This document shows, piece by piece, positions 26,501-34,183 of a stretch of DNA of 64,000 nucleotides. A program made the translations under genes and the position numbers. Below the pieces are notes generated by a model. That model was given only the letters and a program-made list of their open reading frames with translations. It was not told where the DNA came from and searched no databases. Origin of the DNA: Bog-532 sp963830385 (GTDB taxonomy: Bacteria > Actinomycetota > Actinomycetes > Streptosporangiales > Streptosporangiaceae); assembly GCA_963830385.1 (NCBI GenBank), contig CAWHMD010000008.1, positions 744,001 to 808,000 of the forward strand, written 5' to 3'. Position 1 is the stretch's first letter, and every line of letters starts with the position of its first letter.

Positions 26501-27032
26501 GCGGGTGGTCGCGGACACCGAACGGGCCGCGCTCGGCGCCCCGGGCGAGCTGACCAGCGCCTACGCGCGGAACCTGTACAAGCTGATGGCTTACAAGGAC
26601 GAGTACGAGGTGGCCCGGCTGTCGCTCGACCCGGCGCTCGGCCAAGCCGTCGCGGCCCAGTTCGGGGCGGACGCCCGCTACTACTACCGGCTGCACCCGC
26701 CGGTGCTGCGCTCGCTGGGCATGACCAGGAAGGTCACCTTGGGCCCGTGGTTCCGGCCGGTGTTCCGGGCGCTGTACGCGAGCCGGTCCGTGCGCGGCAC
26801 CGCGCTGGACGTGTTCGGCCGGACCGAGGTTCGCCGCACCGAGCGGGCGCTGCCGGGCGAGTACCGGGCCGCCGTGGCGGCCGCGCTCCCCCGGCTGTCG
26901 GCGCAGACGCTGCCGGCCCTGGTGGCGCTGGCCGAGCTGCCGGACCTGGTGCGCGGCTACGAGGAGGTCAAGCTGGCCAACGTGGCCCGGTTCCGCACCG
27001 CGCTGGCCGAGGCGGTCCGCGAGCTGGGCTAG
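23574..27032 (+). CDS. Indolepyruvate ferredoxin oxidoreductase family protein (fused alpha/gamma)
   Basis: 1152 aa. The large single-chain form: N-terminal TPP/pyrimidine-binding region (SDRYELEEGALYLSGLQALV, IWYGKAPGLDRATDALRHGN), central TPP-binding region (FCSGCPHNRGTQVP, GIGCSTLAVLMP, MGGEGGLWVG), a ferredoxin-like [4Fe-4S] cluster with CEGCGDCGVKSNC from Cys646, and the C-terminal gamma-like domain (TGVGGTGVVTIAQVISTAA, MGLAQKGGAVVSDIRLSP). It oxidatively decarboxylates 2-oxo acids (aryl-pyruvates in the classic enzyme) with CoA and ferredoxin. A Gly/Ala/Asp repeat linker is at about residues 925-945. It is a single-gene unit. Confidence 0.9.
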   Translation: MSLLGDRTFRLSDRYELEEGALYLSGLQALVRIPVDQYRLDQRAGRQTRTLIAGYEGSPLAGYDLEIGRQRKLLEAHGVVHRPAVNEELGANAVQGSQLASASPDKTGDGVVGIWYGKAPGLDRATDALRHGNLGGADSRGGVLIMVGDDSVAKSSTVPSSSEVAIAELGMPLLAPADPQDVLDLGLHGIALSRFCGLFTGFKLATNVVDGSASVQVAEDRITITEPDRTVDGAEFRHQVSANFLQPNLTALETSQTGARLELARRYAYANGLNRIEGDPAARVGIIAAGASYLDVRQALQLIGINAEDLNTSGVRVLKLGMVSPLEPRIVAEFARGLDEIVVVEEKRAFIELAVKDLFYRQPDAPLVSGRRTPAGTPMLRTTGDLPPDVIAAALAPRIIAHVDSPAAQAWLAARQSPPGTGDGRRPPELLPIIARTPYFCSGCPHNRGTQVPDGSLVGAGIGCSTLAVLMPEERFGNIIGFTQMGGEGGLWVGMEPFVRQDHLLQNIGDGTFHHSGSLAIRQAVGAGSHITFKLLYNGAVAMTGGQQAVGKMPVPRVAAALLAEGVRRVVITTDDPGRYRRVRLPRGARVEHRDQLAQVQEELAAVDGVTVLIHDQECATELRRKRKRGLVAEPAQRVLINERVCEGCGDCGVKSNCLSVQPVDTEFGRKTRIHQASCNKDFSCLDGDCPSFLTVKPGKAGKAGTAGPADAGSLPEPEIRVRTDEFNMRITGVGGTGVVTIAQVISTAATLAGLQVRALDQMGLAQKGGAVVSDIRLSPEPFTGANKLTPGSCDLYLGCDLLVAADAVQLSAASPDRTIAVTCTSRVPTGAMIQSTEVAFPDVAGTVARIHELTRAEHGVAVDARAQASALLGDDQFTNVFLVGAAVQAGALPVPARFIEEALELNGVAVEKNIAAFRAGRRYVADGAGAGGAAGAAPDAGTDAGTDVEAVIQRRVAELTAFQNGDYAAQYAAQVRVVADTERAALGAPGELTSAYARNLYKLMAYKDEYEVARLSLDPALGQAVAAQFGADARYYYRLHPPVLRSLGMTRKVTLGPWFRPVFRALYASRSVRGTALDVFGRTEVRRTERALPGEYRAAVAAALPRLSAQTLPALVALAELPDLVRGYEEVKLANVARFRTALAEAVRELG

Positions 27033-27067
27033 CTAGCTGAGCTAGCTAGCTGGGCTAGCTAGCTGGG
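27026..27067. repeat. Tandem 14-bp GAGCTAGCTAGCTG-type repeat after the oxidoreductase
   Basis: Starting at the stop codon of the oxidoreductase, GGGCTAGCTAGCTG-like units follow one another three times, with AGCTAGCT self-complementary inside each. The array lies exactly between two converging genes and includes both stop regions. Short period-14 arrays of this sort recur in this genome (compare 46714-46783). Confidence 0.6.
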
Positions 27068-27775
27068 CGGGCCGGCTGCCGGGTCCGCGGCCAGGACGCA
27101 GGCCACCGGCGGGCTGAGGTCGAGGGTCCGGGTGCTCAGCTGGGTGAAGCCGGCGCTGGCCAGCAGGTCCCCCAGGTCGCGGGCGGCCGCGCGGGAGGTG
27201 CCGGCCGTGGCGCCCGGGCAGCGGGGCTGGGACGCGATGGCCAGCCGCCCGCCCGGCGCCAGCCGCTCGCGCAGCTCGGCCAGCCGCCGGGCCGGGTCGG
27301 GCCAGAACCCGATGGCGTTGACGGCCAGGATCACGTCGAACGGCCCGTCGAGCGCGGGCGGCAGCCGGTCGACCGAGGCTTCGAACAGGGTGACCCGCCC
27401 GGCCCGGATGGCGGCGGCGTTGCGCCTGGACGCCTGCCGGACCATCACGCCGGAATGGTCGATGCCGTCCACGTGACCGGCGCCGACCCGGACCAACTGG
27501 GCGACGGCCAGGCCGGGGCCGAAGCCGATCTCGAGGACCCGGTCGGCGGCCCGGACCTCCAGCAGCGAGACCACCCAGGCGCTGCGCTGCCGGTTGGACG
27601 GGCGGTGCGCCATCTCCCAGGCGGTCACCCGCCCGGCCGCGCCCCGGGGGTGATGGGCCTGGCTGATGACGTCGCGGTCCAGGGCGCGGACGGCACCGAG
27701 CCCGGCCCGCGAGACCCCGTACTCGACGGCGGCGGCCACGGTTCGCCGTATCGGCCCTCCGGCTGGGCGTGGCAT
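27059..27775 (-). CDS. Class I SAM-dependent methyltransferase
   Basis: 238 aa from ATG 27773-27775 (an upstream ATG at 27799 would overlap the divergent MerR gene). Methyltransf_11/25 core: motif I VLEIGFGPGLAVAQLVRVGA, motif II region DVILAVNAIGFWPDP, then LRERLAPGGRLAIASQPR. Transfers a methyl group from SAM to an unknown acceptor in the cytosol. It is divergent from a MerR regulator with only 9 bases between starts, so the two are likely co-regulated. Confidence 0.85.
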   Translation of the reverse strand: MPRPAGGPIRRTVAAAVEYGVSRAGLGAVRALDRDVISQAHHPRGAAGRVTAWEMAHRPSNRQRSAWVVSLLEVRAADRVLEIGFGPGLAVAQLVRVGAGHVDGIDHSGVMVRQASRRNAAAIRAGRVTLFEASVDRLPPALDGPFDVILAVNAIGFWPDPARRLAELRERLAPGGRLAIASQPRCPGATAGTSRAAARDLGDLLASAGFTQLSTRTLDLSPPVACVLAADPAAGPPS

Positions 27776-27784
27776 GCTGCCTTC

Positions 27785-28336
27785 ATGTCGCGTTCGCATG
27801 GCGGGCAGTCAACGCCTTCAAGCGCACCTGAAGTCAAGAACCGGTCCGGCGGCCTGCTCACCATCGGCGAACTGGCCCGCCGGGCGGGGGTCTCCACCTC
27901 GGCGCTGCGCTACTACGAGGAGCTCGGCCTGCTGGCCCCGGCCGCCCGGGTCTCCGGCCAGCGCCGCTACCCCGCATCCGCGGCCCGCGAGGTCGGCGCG
28001 ATCCTGCTCTACCGCGACGCCGGGTTCACCCTGGCCGAGCAGAAGGCCCTGCTGGCCGCCCGCGACCGTGCCCCCGGGGAAGCCTGCGCGGCGACGCCCG
28101 GTCAAGCATCCGCGGAATGGAGCCGGCTGGCCCGCCGCAAGCTCGCCGAACTCGACGAGCAGATCGCCCGGGCGCAGGCCGCCCGCGACGCCATCCGGCA
28201 CGGACTGCGGTGCCCGCACGAGGACATCACCCAGTGCCCCAACTTCCACGCGGGCGTCACCGCCCGCCTGGCCGGCCAGCCGCTGTCCCAGACCCACGCC
28301 CAGCTGCACGGCCAGCAGCCCGCCGGGCGGGGTTAG
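27785..28336 (+). CDS. MerR-family transcriptional regulator
   Basis: 183 aa from ATG 27785. After a 25-residue polar leader, the MerR winged helix reads LLTIGELARRAGVSTSALRY, YEELGLLAPAARVSGQRRYP. The dimerisation helix follows, then a C-terminal cysteine-containing tail RCPHEDITQCPNFHAG. Three Cys/His-rich positions near the C-terminus could bind a metal or act as redox sensors, but the pattern does not match a known metal class exactly. Divergent from the methyltransferase, which is its probable target. Confidence 0.88.
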   Translation: MSRSHGGQSTPSSAPEVKNRSGGLLTIGELARRAGVSTSALRYYEELGLLAPAARVSGQRRYPASAAREVGAILLYRDAGFTLAEQKALLAARDRAPGEACAATPGQASAEWSRLARRKLAELDEQIARAQAARDAIRHGLRCPHEDITQCPNFHAGVTARLAGQPLSQTHAQLHGQQPAGRG

Positions 28337-28346
28337 CCGGCCCGGC

Positions 28347-28856
28347 TCAGGTGCGCCGGCGGCGCCACCAGCGGCGCCGCGGCGATCGCGGGGCGGGTGA
28401 GACCTCCGGGGCAGCCGGGGGCTGCGCGGCGGCGGCCTGGGCTTCGTAGGCGGCCCGGGCTTCGCGCCAGGCGGCGACGGCTTCGTCCTCGCGGACCAGC
28501 GGCACCGGGATGGGCGGGCCCTCGGTGCCGTTGCGGCGCCAGTCGAGGATGCGGGTGTTGAGCTCCGCCACCGCCTCGCGGACCTCCTGCTCGGAGCGCA
28601 GGCCGGGCAGGCCGGCGGTCAGCCGCTCGGTCTCCCGGCGCAGCCGGAGCGGGGTGGGCAGCAGCTCCTCGGTGGACACGCCTTCACGGCGCAGCTTGTC
28701 ACGCAGCCAGGCCTGGGTGAAGTCAGCTTCTGAGCGACGCTGGATCGGCTTTCCGGTCCCCGGCAGATTGTCGAAAACGCCGCGGCGCTCGGCGTCGGCG
28801 ATCTGCTGGTCGATCCACGTGGGAAAGCTCTGCTGCGGTGGTTTGCGCTCAGTCAT
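28347..28856 (-). CDS. DUF1992 (DnaJ-C28-like) domain protein
   Basis: 169 aa. DUF1992 at about residues 10-75: WIDQQIADAERRGVFDNLPG, GKPIQRRSEADF, WLRDKLRREGVS. The remainder is helical, with an Ala/Pro-rich segment and a very basic C-terminus (RSPRRRWWRRRRT) that could bind nucleic acid or membrane. The family is widespread and uncharacterised. It is preceded on the same strand by the gene ending at 28868 (11 bases), so the two form an operon. Confidence 0.85.
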   Translation of the reverse strand: MTERKPPQQSFPTWIDQQIADAERRGVFDNLPGTGKPIQRRSEADFTQAWLRDKLRREGVSTEELLPTPLRLRRETERLTAGLPGLRSEQEVREAVAELNTRILDWRRNGTEGPPIPVPLVREDEAVAAWREARAAYEAQAAAAQPPAAPEVSPAPRSPRRRWWRRRRT

Positions 28857-28867
28857 CTGTTACGAAT

Positions 28868-29770
28868 TTATCCGCCCTCACCGCGGCGAAACCCGGGCGC
28901 GATCATGGCGGCCGCGTCGGCCGCGAGCCGCTGCCCGGCCGCCGCGACCTCATCCGGGGTGCGGCGCAGCCAGGTGCGGCGGAAGCCGGGCCCGCAGACC
29001 TGCGCGACCGCGGCGGCCCGGGCCGGGGCCGCCGCCCGGGCGGACTGCCGCTGGCGCTGAGACAGCGAACGGCCGCCGCCACTCGGTTCGTGCTGCCGGA
29101 CCACCGGGCCGCCCGGAGGCGCCGCACCGCGCCGGAACCAGCGCCAGCGCCGCCGTGTGACCTTCTCAAAATCGGCATCGGCGCGCAGTTCGTTGACGAT
29201 CGTCCCGGTGATCGTCATCCCCAGGTAGAACTGCTCCCACGCCCAGCAGGCGGCCAGCGCCGCCTCGTCAGCCGCCAGCTCGGCGGCCGGGGCCCAGTCG
29301 CCGCCGGCCAGCCGGTGGTACACGATCCAGTAGTTGTCGTGCTCGTCGACCGCCAGCAGATCGACTCGGTCCCGGTAGCGGACCGCCGCTCCGTCCGCCG
29401 TGACCAGCCCGGATCCGGGCCGCTGGAGGTCCGGCAGCGGGACGTCGAAGTCGGTCTCGACCAGCACCGGCGCGAACCGGTCCACCGCCGGCGCCCACTC
29501 GGCGTACCGGGTCAGCAGCGCCCGGCCGTCACGCCGGGCCTGCTCCGCGCCCGCGCCGTCCGCGCCCAGCCGGGTCACAGCCCGGTCCAGCTCCTGGCTG
29601 ACCAGCGGCAGCCGCACCCCGCGGTCCCAGTCCCACATGCCCGGGTAGTAGTAGATAGCCAGCGCGTCCCGGACAGCCCGGCCTAAGTCGGGCACGGCCT
29701 CCGGCCCGGGCCGGCCGAGGTCCCCCCGCCGGAATGACGCGCGCTCGGGCGCGGTGATGATCGGCGCCAT
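28868..29770 (-). CDS. Conserved actinobacterial protein, possible PD-(D/E)XK-like fold
   Basis: 300 aa. Contains FAPVLVETDFDVPLPDLQRP, AVRYRDRVDLLAVDEHDNYW and IVYHRLAGGDW, an order of segments resembling RecB-type PD-(D/E)XK nucleases, but the acidic and lysine residues of the last motif are replaced (VYHR), so nuclease activity is doubtful. The C-terminal third is Arg/Ala-rich and basic with FRRTWLRRTPDEVAAAGQRL. Common in Streptomyces-type genomes as a hypothetical protein. Upstream partner of DUF1992. Confidence 0.7.
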   Translation of the reverse strand: MAPIITAPERASFRRGDLGRPGPEAVPDLGRAVRDALAIYYYPGMWDWDRGVRLPLVSQELDRAVTRLGADGAGAEQARRDGRALLTRYAEWAPAVDRFAPVLVETDFDVPLPDLQRPGSGLVTADGAAVRYRDRVDLLAVDEHDNYWIVYHRLAGGDWAPAAELAADEAALAACWAWEQFYLGMTITGTIVNELRADADFEKVTRRRWRWFRRGAAPPGGPVVRQHEPSGGGRSLSQRQRQSARAAAPARAAAVAQVCGPGFRRTWLRRTPDEVAAAGQRLAADAAAMIAPGFRRGEGG

Positions 29771-29804
29771 CCCTTCACGGTAACCCGGCTGGCCCGGCCG
29801 GGAG

Positions 29805-31322
29805 TTAACGCCCCGCGACCACCTGCACGGTGGCCAGGGTCGGGTCGGCCGCGTAGGCGACCCGGCCGCCGTCGGCCAGCACCGCCCGCAGCGCGGCCAC
29901 GATCTCGGCGGTGACCAGCTCGCCGGGTGCCAGCACGGGCACCCCGGGCGGGTAGGGCGCGACCAGCTCGGCGCTGACCCGGCCCGCCGCGGCCTCGGCC
30001 GGCACGGTCTCGTGGGCGGCGAAGAACGCCTCCCGCGGTGGCAGCACCACCTGCGGGTCGAGCCCCCAGGCGAGCCCGGCCGCCGGGTGCCGGGGCGCGG
30101 ACCGGTGCCGCTCGATCGCGGCCACCAGCGCCTCGGTGAACCGGGCCACGTGCCTGGGCTCGTCGGCCAGCGTGACGATCGGCACGATCGTGTCCTGGTC
30201 GGCCATCTCCACCGGCATCCCCGCCGCGATCAGGTCGGCCTCGACCGCGTGGCCGTGGGCGCCGGTGCCGGCCAGCAGCACGACCAGCTTGCCCGGCTCC
30301 ACGTCCGGCCCGTCCAGCACGGCCAGCCCCGGTACCGCCGCCAGCCGGATCCGGGCCGTGGCCACCGCCGCCAGCAGCCGGCCGCAGAGCGCCTCACCGT
30401 CCCTGGCCAGCAGTTCGCGGGCCGCGTCGATGCTGGCCAGGATCGTTCCGGTCGGGCTGGTGGTGTGGGTGGCGTCGAACGCCCGCTCCAGCCGGGCGGG
30501 GTCCAGCCGGCCGGTCCGGGCCAGCACCAGCGCGCCCTGGGTCCAGGACGGCAGCGCCTTGTGCGCGCTGGTCACCATCGCGTCCGCCCCCGCCGCCAGC
30601 GCGTGCGGCGGGAAACTGGGGTGAAAACCGAGGTGGGCGGCCCAGGCCGCGTCCACGATGAGCGGGCGGCCGGCCTCGTGGGCGGCGGCCGCGTGCCCGG
30701 CCAGGTCGCCGGTGGTGCCCACGTAGGAGGGGTCGCCGAGGAACACCGCCCGGGCCCCGGGGTGCGCGGCCAGCGCCGCCCGGACCTCATCCACCGGCAC
30801 GGCGCCCGGCAGGCCGGAGGCCGGGTCCACCCGCGGGCGCACCCACACCGGGCGCAGCCCGGCCAGCACCAGCCCCAGCAGCAGCGACCGGTGCAGGGTG
30901 CGGCTGACGATCACCTCGTCGCCGGGCTGGCCCACCGCCAGCGCCAGGGCCTGGTTGCCGTGGGTGGACCCGGCCACCGAGAACCGGCACCAGTCCGCGC
31001 CCCACAGCCGGGCGGCGCGCCGCTCAGCCTCGCCCAGCAGCCCGTCGGCCTGCTTGATCGAAGTCAGCCCGCCGTACAGGGGGATGTCGTCGGCCACCAC
31101 CGCCCCGGTCAGGTCCAGCCGGTTCTTGTGCCCGGGGATCGACATCCGGGCGGTGCGGCCGAGCCCGCTGGCGCTCGCCCGCAACCAGGCGTCCAGCAGC
31201 GGCGCCCCCGAGCGCAGCCCGAGCGGATCACGCGGATCACGAGGACCATCGGGACCATGCGGACCACGCGGATCGCGCGGGCCGGACCCGTCGGGAACTT
31301 TCGGTGCCACGGTGCTGGTCAT
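29805..31322 (-). CDS. Orn/Lys/Arg decarboxylase family PLP enzyme
   Basis: 505 aa from ATG 31320-31322. Fold-type I decarboxylase: SIPGHKNRLDLTGAVVADDI, GSTHGNQALALA, VFLGDPSYVGTTGDL, DAAWAAHLGFHPS and the PLP lysine in TSAHKALPSWTQGA (Lys255), with THTTSPTGTILASIDAARE and the C-terminal domain (LPPREAFFAAHETVPAEAAA, VSAELVAPYPPGVPVLAPGE). Decarboxylates a basic amino acid to a polyamine precursor. The N-terminal 25 residues are a GPRDP/GPHGP-type repeat. The divergent hydrolase starts 53 bases away. Confidence 0.9.
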   Translation of the reverse strand: MTSTVAPKVPDGSGPRDPRGPHGPDGPRDPRDPLGLRSGAPLLDAWLRASASGLGRTARMSIPGHKNRLDLTGAVVADDIPLYGGLTSIKQADGLLGEAERRAARLWGADWCRFSVAGSTHGNQALALAVGQPGDEVIVSRTLHRSLLLGLVLAGLRPVWVRPRVDPASGLPGAVPVDEVRAALAAHPGARAVFLGDPSYVGTTGDLAGHAAAAHEAGRPLIVDAAWAAHLGFHPSFPPHALAAGADAMVTSAHKALPSWTQGALVLARTGRLDPARLERAFDATHTTSPTGTILASIDAARELLARDGEALCGRLLAAVATARIRLAAVPGLAVLDGPDVEPGKLVVLLAGTGAHGHAVEADLIAAGMPVEMADQDTIVPIVTLADEPRHVARFTEALVAAIERHRSAPRHPAAGLAWGLDPQVVLPPREAFFAAHETVPAEAAAGRVSAELVAPYPPGVPVLAPGELVTAEIVAALRAVLADGGRVAYAADPTLATVQVVAGR

Positions 31323-31374
31323 CCGCCCAGTGTGCCCGATACCTTCTCGGTGACAGCCCGCTGGGAGGCCATCG

Positions 31375-32307
31375 ATGCCGCTAGATCCGCAGTTCCGCAG
31401 GATCCTCGACCACCTCGAGGCCAAAGGACTGCTGCCGCTTGTCCGCGACGACGCCGAGCAGACCCGCGCGCACTACCGCACGCTGTCGCTCAGCCGCCGC
31501 GGCCCGCAGTTCGTGCCCGAGCCGGTCGCGTCGGTGGCGGACCGGCTCTCGCCCGCCGGGGTGCCGGTGCGGATCTTCGAGCCGTGCGAGCCGCGCGGCG
31601 GTACGGTCGTCTACCTGCACGGCGGCGGCTGGGTGGCCGGCGACGTGAACACGCACGACCCGCTGGCCCGCCGGGTGGCCAACGTGACCGGCGCCCGGGT
31701 GGTGTCGGTCGGCTACCGGCTGGCCCCCGAGCACCCGTTCCCGGGCGGCCTGGACGACGCCGAGCACGTCCTGCGCTGGGTCGGCGAGGAGAACGCGGAC
31801 GAGCCGGTCGGGGTGGCCGGTGACTCGGCCGGGGCGTCGCTGGCGGCCGGGCTGGCCCTGCGGGCCCGTGACCGGGAGATCCCGCTGGCCGCGCAGCTGC
31901 TGTTCTACCCGGCCACCGACCCGTCGATGGCCAGCCCGTCCTACACCGAGAACGCCGCCGGCTACTTCCTCACCCGGGACGACATGGCCTGGTTCTACCG
32001 CCAGTACCTGCCCGCGCTGGGCGACGCCTCGGAGACCGAGGCCGGGCTGGGCTACGCCGAGGCCAACCTGGCCTACGCCAACGTCAACCGGACCGCCCCG
32101 GCCGTGATCGCCACCGCCGAGTTCGACCCGCTGCGCGACGAGGGGGCCGTCTACGCCGACCGCCTCAAGAACGGCGGCGTGCACGTCGAGTACGTGGCCG
32201 GACCCGGCCTGATCCACGGCTACGCCGGGTTCCTGGGGGTGGTGGACGCCGCCGACGCCAACGCCACCGAGGCCATGGACACGTTCGGCCGTATGCTGCG
32301 GGGCTGA
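31375..32307 (+). CDS. Alpha/beta hydrolase, hormone-sensitive-lipase (HSL) family
   Basis: 310 aa. HGGGW oxyanion motif in VYLHGGGWVAGD (about residue 82), nucleophile Ser151 in GVAGDSAGASLA, acidic residue in TAEFDPLRDEGAVYA and His281 in LIHGYAGF. The length matches bacterial HSL esterases. Hydrolyses acyl esters in the cytosol. It stands alone, divergent from the decarboxylase and convergent with the DUF4188 gene 6 bases away. Confidence 0.92.
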   Translation: MPLDPQFRRILDHLEAKGLLPLVRDDAEQTRAHYRTLSLSRRGPQFVPEPVASVADRLSPAGVPVRIFEPCEPRGGTVVYLHGGGWVAGDVNTHDPLARRVANVTGARVVSVGYRLAPEHPFPGGLDDAEHVLRWVGEENADEPVGVAGDSAGASLAAGLALRARDREIPLAAQLLFYPATDPSMASPSYTENAAGYFLTRDDMAWFYRQYLPALGDASETEAGLGYAEANLAYANVNRTAPAVIATAEFDPLRDEGAVYADRLKNGGVHVEYVAGPGLIHGYAGFLGVVDAADANATEAMDTFGRMLRG

Positions 32308-32313
32308 CCGGGT

Positions 32314-32823
32314 CTAGCGGGCCGTCCGGGCCGGGCTGGCCGCCTGGCCGCCTCTCAGGCGGGTACGGGCCGAGGAAGAGTCCGACATCGGGACCACGCG
32401 GCCGGCCCTGCCCAGGCCGAACGGCGGCATGTTGCCGTAGACGGCTTCGTACTCCCCCGCCCTGACCAGGTAGGTCTCGTGCCAGATGCCGCTCCGGCCG
32501 CTCTGGCCGACACGCTTCCAGTAGGTCCGCCAGGCGGCCAGGTGCGGGTCGTCCTGGTCGCGGGCGAACGCCTCCAGATGGTCGAACGACCGCCAGTACT
32601 GGGCGATCGTGGTCAGGCCCAGCTGCTGGAAGCCCAGCAGGCCCTTCTCCGGATGCGCCATCAGGTACTGGAGCATATGGACCATGCCGCGGCGGCCGCC
32701 CAGGTCGAGGAACGTCCGGTACAGGTGCAGCTTGCTGTTGAAACGCGCCCCGATGAGGAAGACGACGAAGTCCCCGTCGATTTCGGCCCTCATCCGGCGC
32801 CCGGCGATTGGTGTCATCGCCAC
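32314..32823 (-). CDS. DUF4188 domain protein (heme-monooxygenase/aldoxime dehydratase-like)
   Basis: 169 aa; GTG at 32821-32823 or ATG two codons later. Conserved-looking segments: GDFVVFLIGARFNSKLHL, GFQQLGLTTIAQYWRSFDHL, RDQDDPHLAAWRTYWKRVGQ, GIWHETYLVRAGEYEAVYGN, MPPFGLGRAG. This matches the DUF4188 family of small proteins with a monooxygenase-like ferredoxin fold. No characterised activity can be given. It follows the small gene at 32834 with 10 bases between. Confidence 0.85.
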   Translation of the reverse strand: MAMTPIAGRRMRAEIDGDFVVFLIGARFNSKLHLYRTFLDLGGRRGMVHMLQYLMAHPEKGLLGFQQLGLTTIAQYWRSFDHLEAFARDQDDPHLAAWRTYWKRVGQSGRSGIWHETYLVRAGEYEAVYGNMPPFGLGRAGRVVPMSDSSSARTRLRGGQAASPARTAR

Positions 32824-32833
32824 TCCCCGTGGA

Positions 32834-33088
32834 TCAGAGGTACTGGCCCTGTCCCTCAGTGTCGCGCGACACCCACTCCACGGCTAGTACGTCGGCCGGG
32901 TCGAGCACGTTCCAGCCGTCGTCGCGGGTCGTCTCGATCAGCCCGTCGTCGCGCAGCCGCACGCCGAGCAGCGGGTGCTTGTCGTCGTTGAGCGTCCAGC
33001 GCGCGCTCAGCCCGCGGACCACCAGCCGGACCTGCCCCTGCTTGCCGATCACCGGCTGCAGAAGGTCAACCACCACCGATCCCTGCAC
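32834..33088 (-). CDS. Small conserved protein of unknown function
   Basis: 84 aa from GTG 33086-33088, with GGAGC close upstream. It reads VVVDLLQPVIGKQGQVRLVV, RGLSARWTLNDDKHPLLGVR, LRDDGLIETTRDDGWNVLDP, ADVLAVEWVSRD: beta-rich and acidic, with no motif I recognise. The composition and codon pattern are those of a real gene, and the overlap-free spacing to DUF4188 (10 bases) supports an operon. A longer antisense frame through the homoserine dehydrogenase gene is not used. Confidence 0.65.
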   Translation of the reverse strand: MQGSVVVDLLQPVIGKQGQVRLVVRGLSARWTLNDDKHPLLGVRLRDDGLIETTRDDGWNVLDPADVLAVEWVSRDTEGQGQYL

Positions 33089-33118
33089 GCTCCCACCATA
33101 TGCCGTTAGGGTCGGCCC

Positions 33119-34159
33119 ATGCGGATCTGGCTGGCCGGTTTCGGCACCGTCGGCCGGTGGCTGGCCCGGGCGCTGGACGAGCAGGCCGGATCGCTGGCCG
33201 CCCGGTACGGCCTGGTCCCCCGGGTCGTCGCCGTCGCCACCGGGCACGACGGGTTCGTCTACGCCCCGGACGGGCTGGACCTGGCGGCCGCCCGCCGCGC
33301 CGCCGCGGCCGGCCTGCCGCTGGCCGAACTGCCCGGGACCCGGCACTGGCCGACCACGCTGGCCGGGCTCGGCGCCACCGAAGCCGACCTGCTGGTGGAG
33401 GTGTCGGCCAGCCCGGCCGCCGGCGGCCAGCCCGGCCTGGCCCACCTGCGGGCGGCGCTGGACCGCCGGATCCCGGTCGTCACGTCCAACAAGTGGCCGG
33501 TCGCGCTGGACGGGGTGGCGCTGGCCGCGCTGGCCCGCGACCAGCGGGTGCCGTTCCGGGCCGAGTCCACCGTCATGTCCGGCACCCCGGTGCTCAGCAC
33601 GCTGACCGAAGGGCTGGCCGGCGCCCGCCCGCTCAGCGTCCGCGGGCTGCTCAACGCCACCGTCAACGACATCCTCACCCGGATGACCGCGGGCCTGCCC
33701 TACCCGGACGCGCTGGCCGCCGCCCAGCAGGCCGGGCTGGCCGAGCCGGACCCGGCCGCCGACGTGGGCGGCTCGGATGAGGCCGCCAAGGTGATGATCG
33801 TGTCGGCGCTGGTGTTCGGCCGCCAGCTCACCCGGGCCGACGTGACCGGCGGGGGCATCGAGGGGCTGTCCGCCCAGGCGACCGGCGAGGCCCGGGCGGC
33901 CGGCGGCGTGCTCAAGCACGTGGCCGCGCTGAGCTTGGGCGGGCCGGATGGCACTGGCCCGGTCACCGCGCGGGTCGGGCCGGAAATCGTCCGTCCCGGC
34001 GACCGGCTGGCCGGGATCGACGGGGCCACCAACGCGCTGACGGTCCGGGCCGACCCCCTGGGTGAGGTGACGATCACCGGGCCCGGCGCCGGGCCCGGGC
34101 TGGCCGGGCAGGGCGTGCTCAGCGACTTGATCGCGGTGGCCCGCGCCACCCGGGACTGA
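33119..34159 (+). CDS. hom: Homoserine dehydrogenase (short, ACT-less)
   Basis: 346 aa. NAD(P) site RIWLAGFGTVGRWLARAL at the N-terminus, VVTSNKWPVAL, ESTVMSGTPVLSTL, the LLNATVNDILTRM equivalent of the usual N-G-T-T-N, and DPAADVGGSDEAAKVMIV with the catalytic Asp/Lys. It reduces aspartate semialdehyde to homoserine in threonine/methionine synthesis. The C-terminal ACT regulatory domain found in most actinobacterial enzymes is absent and the NGTTN motif is altered, so this may be a second, feedback-insensitive or repurposed copy. No biosynthetic neighbours. Confidence 0.85.
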   Translation: MRIWLAGFGTVGRWLARALDEQAGSLAARYGLVPRVVAVATGHDGFVYAPDGLDLAAARRAAAAGLPLAELPGTRHWPTTLAGLGATEADLLVEVSASPAAGGQPGLAHLRAALDRRIPVVTSNKWPVALDGVALAALARDQRVPFRAESTVMSGTPVLSTLTEGLAGARPLSVRGLLNATVNDILTRMTAGLPYPDALAAAQQAGLAEPDPAADVGGSDEAAKVMIVSALVFGRQLTRADVTGGGIEGLSAQATGEARAAGGVLKHVAALSLGGPDGTGPVTARVGPEIVRPGDRLAGIDGATNALTVRADPLGEVTITGPGAGPGLAGQGVLSDLIAVARATRD

Positions 34160-34183
34160 GCTGACCCGGCCGCCCGGGCGGTG

